Shown piece after piece: positions 22,074 to 34,192 of a stretch of 34,192 nucleotides of DNA. The notes under the pieces were generated by a model that saw nothing but the letters and a program-made list of their open reading frames with translations, was not told where the DNA came from and searched no databases. Each line of letters opens with the position of its first letter. The stretch's first letter is position 1. The stretch comes from Deltaproteobacteria bacterium. Lineage in GTDB: Bacteria > Myxococcota_A > Polyangia > Fen-1088. The position numbers were made by a program, and so were the translations under genes. Location: NCBI GenBank assembly GCA_016935975.1, contig JAFGPX010000130.1:1-34192 (forward strand), in the 5' to 3' direction.

Positions 22074-22859
22074 CTACGTTTGAAGGCCCATCACGATGGT
22101 TCCCTCAGCAAGAGCCTTCCAGAAGTCCTTCGCGTATTTCTGCTCGGCAAGGCGCAGTTCGGGGAAATGCTCGTTGCGGAACTCGCGTACAGCACAGCTC
22201 ACCTCGAACCATGTCATCGCCTGCGAGATATCGTCCTCTTCCATGGCGTAGAGAGTATTGCGATAGAGCGCGTCGAGGAGCGAAACTACCTCCTCGACGC
22301 CCATTTTCTCCGGAAGCACGAAATCGAAATCCCCACCACGATCCGGCCGTCGCCACCTATCGAACGGATTGCTGGCTGAAACCATCTCCGGGGCAGCGAT
22401 GTCCTTGGTTGCCTTATGCTCCAGGCACGAGAGCCTCGGAGGAACAAGGAGATCAATGTCGGAGAATACAGGGCACAGGCAGTCGAAGAACCAATGCGGC
22501 GCATCTGGCCCATCACGTGAAACCTCCAATGTCTGGTAGCGCACCCTACATCGACTGCATACCGCTGAATGGCAGACCGGACAAAGCCACGAGCATTTTC
22601 CCGCAATCCACGTGTGTGGTGAGTGAGAGCATCCCACCCTCGTCGTCCTAGTAGAGAGAAGCCCCTTCTTGGGAGGGGTCTGGCTGGAAGCTACAGAGAC
22701 TGAAGGTAGTTCGTCTCGAGCATTGTCAATCGATTTTGGATCGCGGGTACCACAGATCTTGCACAGGCCGTCGTTACCAACCACTCCCACACACGCGCCG
22801 TCAGGGCAGAGTCGACGGTTTCGATCAATGGGTGATTCCTCGTCATCGCTTCTTGCCAT
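22074..22859 (-). CDS. Cys-rich zinc-ribbon protein of unknown function
   Basis: The protein has 261 residues. ATG 22859 is chosen because GGAGGGG lies 4 nt upstream, a strong ribosome-binding site. The N-terminal ribbon C18-x4-C23-x9-C33-x2-C36 (CPDGACVGVVGNDGLCKICG) should bind zinc. A second cluster (CSHSPHTWIAGKCSWLCPVC, then HSAVCSRCRVRYQ) adds more Cys/His, probably another zinc site. The C-terminal half is acidic and helical (PEKMGVEEVVSLLDALYRNT). I know this ribbon from multi-copy families of the Myxococcota but not its role. GC is lower than in neighbours. Confidence 0.75.
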   Translation of the reverse strand: MARSDDEESPIDRNRRLCPDGACVGVVGNDGLCKICGTRDPKSIDNARDELPSVSVASSQTPPKKGLLSTRTTRVGCSHSPHTWIAGKCSWLCPVCHSAVCSRCRVRYQTLEVSRDGPDAPHWFFDCLCPVFSDIDLLVPPRLSCLEHKATKDIAAPEMVSASNPFDRWRRPDRGGDFDFVLPEKMGVEEVVSLLDALYRNTLYAMEEDDISQAMTWFEVSCAVREFRNEHFPELRLAEQKYAKDFWKALAEGTIVMGLQT

Positions 22860-23020
22860 CGGACCCCTCCGAGAAGTCACCACCAAGCCTATCACGTTCA
22901 CCCCATGGAAGAGGGGCGACGATGGCGGCGCGCCCGACCCCTTCTTGCTCAACGTGAGGGCCGCCGCGTCGGGCGACGGCGCTACTCACTCAAAGGTACC
23001 CAAGGCTCGGAACTGGCTCC

Positions 23021-23054
23021 GCGCCCTCCCACCTCTCTGCGCCCTCTCCGGCAT
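23021..23054. repeat. Half copy of the dispersed element (E5)
   Basis: GCGCCCTCCCACCTCTCTGC and GCCCTCTCCGGCAT form a pyrimidine-rich arm like those of the type B elements. It lies directly after the argJ stop. No purine arm is visible nearby. The remainder of the 22860-23054 gap shows no gene. Confidence 0.35.
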
Positions 23055-24371
<1,317 letters not shown>

Positions 24372-24388
24372 GGTGGTCTTCCAGTCTC

Positions 24389-24522
24389 AATGCCTGTCAC
24401 ATAGGGAAAAACAGGGAGGAACAGAGAAGCAGAGGCGTAAGGGAGTGCTGAGAATGCCATGAAGTCTCCGGCTCCGTTCCTCTGTTTCTCCCTGTGGTAA
24501 CTTCTTGGCCGACCGGGATGGA
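24389..24522. repeat. Dispersed palindromic element, type A (E6)
   Basis: Left end CAATGCCTGTCA (24389-24400) and right end CGACCGGGATGG (24511-24522) are imperfect inverted repeats; inner arms ACAGGGAGGAACAGAG (24411) and CTCTGTTTCTCCCTGT (24480-24495) are near complements. It is 134 bp long, like E4 (133 bp), with similar ends. No flanking direct repeat is visible. It sits between argJ and the end of gcvP. Confidence 0.65.
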
Positions 24523-24542
24523 GCTAGCCCGCACTATGCGGA

Positions 24543-27380
<2,838 letters not shown>

Positions 27381-27390
27381 TGCGTGGGAT

Positions 27391-27786
27391 CTAGTCCTCG
27401 TTCTCGCTCAGAAATGCCTCGTAGGCGGCGGCATCCATGAGCTGCTTGATTTCGTCGGGGTTGGACATCTCGATCTGTATCATCCAGCCGCCGTCGTAGG
27501 GATCCTCGTTCACGTACTCCGGCGAGTCTTGCAAGGTCGTGTTGACCTTGACGACCTTGCCGGACACGGGCGACAGCAGGTCCGAAGCGGCTTTCACGGA
27601 CTCCACCGTGCCAAAGGCATCGTTCTGCTTGAGCACCTCGCCTTCGCGCGGCAGATCCACCTGCGTGACGTCCCCCAGCTTGTCGACGGCGAACTGGGAG
27701 ATGCCCACGGTCACGAGGTTGCCCTCAACGCGAGCCCATTCGTGGTCTTCGGAATAGAGCAGATCGTTCGGATAGGTTTCACTCAT
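27391..27786 (-). CDS. gcvH: Glycine cleavage system H protein
   Basis: The protein has 131 residues. The lipoyl Lys is K65 in [20 protein letters not shown]. The surrounding lipoyl-domain strands ([38 protein letters not shown]) are canonical. It shuttles the aminomethyl intermediate between P and T proteins. Start at ATG 27786, 4 nt after the gcvT stop. Confidence 0.97.
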   Translation of the reverse strand: MSETYPNDLLYSEDHEWARVEGNLVTVGISQFAVDKLGDVTQVDLPREGEVLKQNDAFGTVESVKAASDLLSPVSGKVVKVNTTLQDSPEYVNEDPYDGGWMIQIEMSNPDEIKQLMDAAAYEAFLSENED

Positions 27787-27790
27787 GTCG

Positions 27791-28936
27791 CTAGCTGGCT
27801 CCTTTGGCGGACGATTTCTGCGCGCCCGGACGGCGGTAGAACGGACCCTTGATGATTTCTGCTTGGGCGGGCTTGCCACGGCAGTCGACGACGACGCGCG
27901 TGCCTGGCTCGGCGTGGCTGGGCGGCACGTAGCCCATGCCGATGTTCTTGCCGACGGTCGGCCCCACCGTGCCCGAGGTGACCTGGCCCAGGCGGACAGA
28001 GCCGGCGAGGTCGAGAATGGCGTAGCCGTGGCGGGCGATGCCCCGGTCGCGCATCTCGAACCCCACCAGCTTGCGCTGTAGCCCGGCGGCGCGCTGTCTC
28101 AGTAGGGCTTCCTTGCCGATGAAGTCGCCCTTGTCGAACTTGACCACCCAGCCAAGCCCGGCTTCGAGCGGGGTGGTGGTGTCGTCGAGATCGTTGCCGT
28201 AGAGCGAAAGCCGGGCCTCCAAGCGCAGGGTGTCGCGCGCGCCCAGGCCGACGGGCGCGCCGCTCACGTCGATGGCGGCCGCGAGCAAGCGGTCCCACAG
28301 GGGCTCGGCGTCCGCGGGCGCACAGAAGATCTCGAAGCCGTCCTCGCCGGTATAGCCGGTGCGGGCGATCCACGCGGGGAGGCCCGCGACGCGGCGACCG
28401 GTGAGAAACGAGAACGAGGGCAGGGCCGCGAGATCGGCGTCCACCAGCCCGGCCAGCGTCGTTGCCGCCTTGGGGCCCTGGAAAGCAATCAGTGCCGTGG
28501 TGCTGGATTCGTCGTCGATCTGGCAGAGCGAGCCGGCGTTGTCGACGAAGTGCCGGTAGTCCTTGGCGATGTTGGACGCGTTCACGACGATGAGCAGGTG
28601 ATGGGCGGCGACGCGGTAGACGATGAGATCGTCCACGATGCCGCCGTCCGGGTGACAGGCGACCGCGTACATGGCGCGGCCGTCGGGCAGGGCGCCCGCG
28701 TCGTTGGTGACTAGGCGCTGCACCGCCTCCAGCGCGCGCGGCCCGCGGAAGTGGATTTCGCCCATGTGGCACACGTCGAAAACGCCGACCGCGCGGCGCG
28801 TGGCCTTGTGCTCCTCGAGGATGCCGGGCGGGTAGTTGACCGGCATGAGCCAGCCGCCGAAATCGATGAGCCGCGCACCAAGGCGCCGGTGCGCGGAGCA
28901 AAGCGGCGTCTCCTTGATCGGGCCGTGGGACTCCAT
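27791..28936 (-). CDS. gcvT: Aminomethyltransferase, T protein
   Basis: The protein has 381 residues. It transfers the methylene group from GcvH to tetrahydrofolate and releases ammonia. Motifs FDVCHMGEIHFRGPRA, NASNIAKDYRHF, RTGYTGEDGFEIF, GLGARDTLRLEARLSLYGND and GQVTSGTVGPTVGKNIGMGY are all standard. ATG 28936 matches the usual start (TPLCSAHRRLGARLIDFGGW) but lacks a visible ribosome-binding site. First gene of the operon; I looked for a glycine riboswitch upstream and found none. Confidence 0.96.
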   Translation of the reverse strand: MESHGPIKETPLCSAHRRLGARLIDFGGWLMPVNYPPGILEEHKATRRAVGVFDVCHMGEIHFRGPRALEAVQRLVTNDAGALPDGRAMYAVACHPDGGIVDDLIVYRVAAHHLLIVVNASNIAKDYRHFVDNAGSLCQIDDESSTTALIAFQGPKAATTLAGLVDADLAALPSFSFLTGRRVAGLPAWIARTGYTGEDGFEIFCAPADAEPLWDRLLAAAIDVSGAPVGLGARDTLRLEARLSLYGNDLDDTTTPLEAGLGWVVKFDKGDFIGKEALLRQRAAGLQRKLVGFEMRDRGIARHGYAILDLAGSVRLGQVTSGTVGPTVGKNIGMGYVPPSHAEPGTRVVVDCRGKPAQAEIIKGPFYRRPGAQKSSAKGAS

Positions 28937-29042
28937 GAGCGGACGCGATCATGCGGAAAACCACCCCGACGCACAAGGGAAACCTGCTGGCGCGCCGAGG
29001 GCCTGCCCGGGTGGTTGCCGCGGCATTCCTGTGTGCTCGCGG

Positions 29043-29071
29043 TTGACGGACGACGGCGTGGCCCCTATTGT
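29043..29071 (+). promoter_or_regulatory. Good sigma-70-like promoter candidate for the TPR gene
   Basis: TTGACG (29043-29048) and TATTGT (29066-29071) are separated by exactly 17 nt, matching 5/6 and 4/6 of the consensus. Transcription would start near 29078, giving a leader of about 150 nt to the TPR gene at 29232. The 28937-29231 gap has no other gene. Confidence 0.5.
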
Positions 29072-29148
29072 CAGGCGCCTAGAAGAACCACCGTGGCGGG
29101 CCTGGGACTGGCAAAGACTCGCTTAGGACCGTCCCGCACGGAACGCGT

Positions 29149-29179
29149 GGGAGGCGGCGGGCTTTGCCCGGCGGCTCCC
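29149..29179. repeat. Hairpin in the leader of the TPR gene
   Basis: GGGAGGCGGCGGGC and GCCCGGCGGCTCCC are complementary except at two positions, with a TTT loop; an outer CACG/CGTG pair is also present. It lies downstream of the promoter candidate and 53 nt before the start codon. It is similar in design (GGC-TTT-GCC tip) to the hairpin at 34122-34147. Confidence 0.55.
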
Positions 29180-29231
29180 ATCGTGGCAGTCGGAAGGAGC
29201 CCGTCCCAGGGTTCTTTCTCAGGAGGAGATG

Positions 29232-32225
29232 ATGAGCAGAGAAGATCCGGGCAATCCGGCCGACCCGCCCCCGAGCGACGAGCAGATGACGACCGAGGAG
29301 TATCGGCAGGTTGCCCACGCCCTGGCCCGCGAGGAGCGCTGGGAGGATCTGGCGGCTCTCTACGTCGAGCGGGCCGAAGGCAGCCCCAACGCCAGCGGCC
29401 GGGCGCGCTACCTGGTGCGCGCCGCACAGGTGTTCGACAAGCACCTGGGGGACGGCGATCGCGCCTACATCACCTATCTGGCCGCCTTCGAGGACGATCC
29501 GTCGAACCAGGACGCCGTCGCCGAGCTGGCACGCGTGACCGCGTCGCTTGGCCGGTTTCCCGAGCTGCTCGAGGAGTGTACCGCGGTGGCGGCCCAGCTT
29601 TCCCCGCCGGACAAGCAGGCGGCGATGTACGTCGCCATGTCGACTTGGTACCAGGAGCAGCTCGGCGACGCGGCTTCGTCCGAACGCGCGTTGGAGGCGG
29701 CGCTCGGCGCCGACCCCGCAAACCTGACCGCCCTGCGCGCGCTGGTCGACATCCACAAGCTGCGCGGGGATTTCGCCCGCGCGGCCGCGTACCTGGCCGG
29801 CGCCGCGCTGGCCATGCAAGACACCGACCTGCGTGTGGGCTATGCCCTCGACGCAGCCGATCTCTACCGTTCGCGGCTCGGCGACATGGACGCGGCCAAC
29901 GAGCAATACCGCCGCGTGCTCGAAGTGGACCCGGGCAACCGGGTGGCCGGCGAGGCCTTGGCCGAGGCGTCCTGGGAAGGCAAGGACTGGGCGACCGCCC
30001 TGCCGCTCTTCGAAGGTCTGGCCACCGCCACCGAGGAAGGCGGGGCGCAGGCGGCGCGCCTCTTCCAGCGGGCGGGCTGGGCGGCGCAGATGCTGGGCGA
30101 CAACGAACGCGCCCGGGCCAACTACCGCAACGCTCATGGCGACGATCCGAACTACCTGCCGGCGCTGCTGCGTTGGGCCGCGTTGGCCCTGACCGAGAAG
30201 TGGTGGCAGGACGTCATCCTCGCCGTGCCGGCCATCCTGGCCCGGTCCGACGCCGGCATCACCAGGGACGAACGCCTCGAGTATCTGGAGGGGCTCGGCG
30301 AGGCGCATCTGGCGCTCGGCGACGCCGAGGCCGCGGCGGCGGTCTTCACCCAAGCCCTGGAGATCGCCCCCGAGAACCAAGCGTGCCGCGACGGCCTGGC
30401 CCGCGCCCACGGCAAGCTTTCCGGCAAGGGGCCCGAGGCGGCGCGTGCCGTCGTCGCTCAGCAACGCCTGCTCGCCGAGGGAGCGGCCTCGCCCGACGAG
30501 CGGTTCGATATTCTCGCCGGGATCGCCGCGCGCGAGCGCGACGAGCTGGCCGACGCGCGCGCGGCCTTGCACACCTACTTCGAGATGCTGTCTCTCAGAC
30601 CCGACGATCCCGTGACGTTGCACGAGGTCTTCGAGATCTACACGAACGCCCGCGAATGGGCTCGCGCGGTCGAGATCCTCGAACGCCTGGTGAAGGTGGA
30701 GACGGGCAAGACGCGGACCCGCTACCTGGTCGCCATGGGCAACATCCTGAACTACGAGATGCGCGTCCAGGAGCGCGCCATCGAGGTTTACAACCTGGTG
30801 CTCGACGAGGATCTCGACGACGAGCGCAGCTTCGCGCGCATCGAGCGGATTCTCGCCGCGCAGAACAACTGGCGAGAGCTGGCGCGCAACTACCGGCGCA
30901 TGATCAAGCGGTTGGGCAGCACGCCGCCGCCGGAAAAACGCGGACAAGTGCTCGGCTTGTGGCGCAGGCTGGGCGACGTTTGTCGCCGTCGCTTGCACGA
31001 GCGGGAAGCGGCGGTCGCGGCCTACGAGGTGTGCGTGCAGCTCGCGCCCGACGATCGCAAGAGCCGCGAGGTTCTGGCCGAGACGTACGAAGTGCTCGGC
31101 GCGCCCAAAATGAGCCTGGCCATCAAGGCCCGCGAGGCGCTGCTCGAGGAGCCGGCGGACTTCGAGGAGATGGCCAAGCAGATACGCGCCCTGGCGCGCG
31201 TGTATGGCAAGCATCAGATGTACGATCGCTTGCACTGCACCAGCGCCGCGCTGGTGGCGATGGGGCAGGCCATCCCGCAGGAGCGGGCCTTCTACGAGCG
31301 GACCTCGCCGCCGGAGATCCCGCGCGGCCACGGCGTGCTGGCCGAGTCGATGTGGCAACGGTTCGTAACCAGTCCGCGGCAGGATTGGCGCGTGTCGCAC
31401 GTGCTGGCCGCGGTCAGCACCGGGGTCGTGATGGCGCGGGCCAAAGACGTCGGGGCGCTCGGGCTCAATCCGGCGCAGAGGGTCGATCTGGCGACGGATC
31501 GTTCCTTGGTGGGCAAGCTCGTCGTTCACGCGTGTCGCATGCTCGGGCTGGCGCTGCCTCCGCTCTACGTTTCGCCCGAGAGCGACGGCGAGCTCGAGCT
31601 GCGCATCGTGCTCGAGGGACAGCAGGTGGTTCCCTCGTTTCTACTCGGAGGCGGTCTGCTTTCCGGCCGCTCGGAGAAAGAGCTGGCGTTCTGTGTGACG
31701 CGCAAGCTGGTCCGCCTGCGCGCCGATCAATTCCTGCTCTCGCCGGAGGCGGTGTCTTCCCTCGACGAGCTGCGGGTCATCGTCGCGGCCGCGGCGAAAC
31801 TGGCGCATCCCGAGTTCGATCTGCCGGCGACCGACGCGGGATCGGTTCGCAAGTACACCACCTTCCTGCAGCGCTCGGTGCCGCCCATGGCGCTGGCGTC
31901 GGCGTCGGCCGCCATCGAACAGATCGTCGCCGATCCGGGGCGGGTCGACCTGCGGACCTGGGCGGCGGGAGCGAACATGACCGCGGATCGCGCCGGGTTG
32001 CTTCTGTGCGGAGATATCGCCGCGGCGGTCCGCGAAGTCCTGCGCATCGGCGAAACCCAGGGCGGCGACGTGGAAGGGGAGGTCAAGGATCTGATTCGTT
32101 GGGGCGTGAGCGCCGACTACCTCGATCTTCGCGAACAGCTGGGCCTGGCCTCGGAAGTCGCCCAAGCCCAGCCGGCGCGCAAACCCGCTCCCTTCCCGCG
32201 CAGGCCGTACCGCCCGGGGACGTAG
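29232..32225 (+). CDS. Large TPR-repeat protein
   Basis: The protein has 997 residues from ATG 29232 (AGGAGG at 29221-29226, spacing 5 nt; ATG 29229 is adjacent but closer). No signal peptide. Residues about 25-630 are tetratricopeptide-like helical pairs: EEYRQVAHALAREERWEDLA, YALDAADLYRSRLGDMDAAN and YRRVLEVDPGN and others. The C-terminal part (about 680-970) is not TPR; it includes LVVHACRMLGLALPPLYVSP, SEKELAFCVTRKLVRLRADQ, which recalls the helical part of M48-type metallopeptidases but without an HExxH motif. The job is unknown; it is probably a scaffold. The gene lies before murJ in the same direction. Confidence 0.85.
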   Translation: MSREDPGNPADPPPSDEQMTTEEYRQVAHALAREERWEDLAALYVERAEGSPNASGRARYLVRAAQVFDKHLGDGDRAYITYLAAFEDDPSNQDAVAELARVTASLGRFPELLEECTAVAAQLSPPDKQAAMYVAMSTWYQEQLGDAASSERALEAALGADPANLTALRALVDIHKLRGDFARAAAYLAGAALAMQDTDLRVGYALDAADLYRSRLGDMDAANEQYRRVLEVDPGNRVAGEALAEASWEGKDWATALPLFEGLATATEEGGAQAARLFQRAGWAAQMLGDNERARANYRNAHGDDPNYLPALLRWAALALTEKWWQDVILAVPAILARSDAGITRDERLEYLEGLGEAHLALGDAEAAAAVFTQALEIAPENQACRDGLARAHGKLSGKGPEAARAVVAQQRLLAEGAASPDERFDILAGIAARERDELADARAALHTYFEMLSLRPDDPVTLHEVFEIYTNAREWARAVEILERLVKVETGKTRTRYLVAMGNILNYEMRVQERAIEVYNLVLDEDLDDERSFARIERILAAQNNWRELARNYRRMIKRLGSTPPPEKRGQVLGLWRRLGDVCRRRLHEREAAVAAYEVCVQLAPDDRKSREVLAETYEVLGAPKMSLAIKAREALLEEPADFEEMAKQIRALARVYGKHQMYDRLHCTSAALVAMGQAIPQERAFYERTSPPEIPRGHGVLAESMWQRFVTSPRQDWRVSHVLAAVSTGVVMARAKDVGALGLNPAQRVDLATDRSLVGKLVVHACRMLGLALPPLYVSPESDGELELRIVLEGQQVVPSFLLGGGLLSGRSEKELAFCVTRKLVRLRADQFLLSPEAVSSLDELRVIVAAAAKLAHPEFDLPATDAGSVRKYTTFLQRSVPPMALASASAAIEQIVADPGRVDLRTWAAGANMTADRAGLLLCGDIAAAVREVLRIGETQGGDVEGEVKDLIRWGVSADYLDLREQLGLASEVAQAQPARKPAPFPRRPYRPGT

Positions 32226-32352
32226 CGGGGAAAACCACAGAGGGCACAGAGGGGGCGGAGAACGCAGAGGCCGGACAAGGGAAGGTTCCGGAGCTGAGAT
32301 CCGAGCCTCCTTCCTTCTCCGTGCCCTCTGTGGTTCATTGCGGATCCCCCGC
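32225..32352. repeat. Dispersed palindromic element, type B (E7)
   Basis: Perfect 15-bp inverted repeat AACCACAGAGGGCAC (32233-32247) / GTGCCCTCTGTGGTT (32321-32335), with outer GCGGGG (32225) / CCCCGC (32347). The purine/pyrimidine bias of the arms matches E1, E2 and E5. It lies between the TPR gene and murJ, starting at the TPR stop codon. Confidence 0.75.
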
Positions 32353-32396
32353 GAAAAGTAGACGCCCGGGGACGCCGCGGCTAACGTCGGGGGCAG

Positions 32397-34007
<1,611 letters not shown>

Positions 34008-34121
34008 CGGGAGGCTGTCGGGAGATACGCGTGCTCGGCCGCCTGTGCGCCGTGCTCACGCGCTCGGGACACATGGGGGAAGGCCATCCGGGTCAGCGCG
34101 GACCGGCTAGCGTAAGCGGGA

Positions 34122-34147
34122 GGCCCCCCGGCTTTGCCGGGGAGGCC
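34122..34147. terminator. Terminator-like hairpin downstream of murJ
   Basis: GGCC-CCCCGGC-TTT-GCCGGGG-A-GGCC forms a stem with one bulged A. It ends about 140 nt after murJ. There is no T-run, so rho-independent termination is unproven; it may be a repeat hairpin. A perfect TTGACA (34156-34161) lies beyond it, with a poor -10. Confidence 0.4.
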
Positions 34148-34192
34148 GCCAAAGTTTGACAGTTCCGGACGTCGTCCCGTGAACTCCTGTCG

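Noticed and set aside
28937-29231. Glycine riboswitch upstream of gcvT
   Set aside because: The tandem aptamer core sequences expected for a glycine riboswitch were not found on the minus strand, and no ribosome-binding-site sequestering structure was evident.
34156-34185. TTGACA promoter at the window end
   Set aside because: The -35 is perfect but no acceptable -10 follows within 16-19 nt, and no gene start is visible in the remaining bases.

Overview
The window is about 34 kb of very GC-rich DNA (GC-rich third codon positions throughout, many GTG starts). I read it as chromosomal DNA of a Gram-negative soil-type bacterium, most likely a myxobacterium-like member of the Myxococcota. The reasons are several exported lipoproteins with Asp/Ala-rich or Gly/Ala-rich low-complexity linkers, a C-x4-C-x9-C-x2-C zinc ribbon of the type I associate with that group, an expansin-like and a GH3 enzyme for plant polymers, and very long TPR proteins. 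The taxonomic call is inference. No rRNA, tRNA, CRISPR array or full transposon was seen.

Layout. 1-530: the tail of a TPR protein and an orphan RelE/ParE-type toxin. 655-767: a dense array of GC-rich hairpins. 786-2063: a B12-type radical SAM protein on the minus strand. 2146-2765: a VapBC/FitAB-type toxin-antitoxin pair with a clear palindromic operator candidate. 2851-10425: a compact, divergent fatty-acid/polyketide-like cluster. Seven minus-strand genes (ketosynthase, thioesterase, stand-alone PKS-type dehydratase, ApeP/FabZ-like dehydratase, ketoreductase, LolA-like carrier, DUF3261-like lipoprotein) face three plus-strand genes (acyl carrier protein, a dehydratase-acyl-AMP ligase fusion, a small membrane protein). 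The content resembles aryl-polyene / xanthomonadin-type pigment clusters, but several expected genes are absent from the window.

10582-15967: three secreted lipoproteins: a metallophosphoesterase, a GH3 glycosidase and an expansin-like protein. The last two are separated by a perfect palindromic insertion flanked by a 10-bp direct repeat. 16227-20988: a four-gene plus-strand envelope run with two tandem paralogues of an unrecognised family, an alpha/beta-hydrolase lipoprotein with a beta-helix-like tail, and an unrecognised exported protein. 20888-22859: a c-type cytochrome gene broken by an in-frame TAG, a Uma2 protein and a Cys-rich zinc-ribbon protein.

23055-28936: housekeeping metabolism on the minus strand, argJ and then the glycine cleavage operon (transcribed gcvT-gcvH-gcvP). 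29232-34007: a 997-residue TPR protein and murJ on the plus strand.

The intergenic DNA carries a dispersed set of purine-rich/pyrimidine-rich imperfect palindromes at seven gene boundaries. One copy shows terminal inverted repeats and a target-site-like duplication, so I treat the set as a probable family of small mobile elements.
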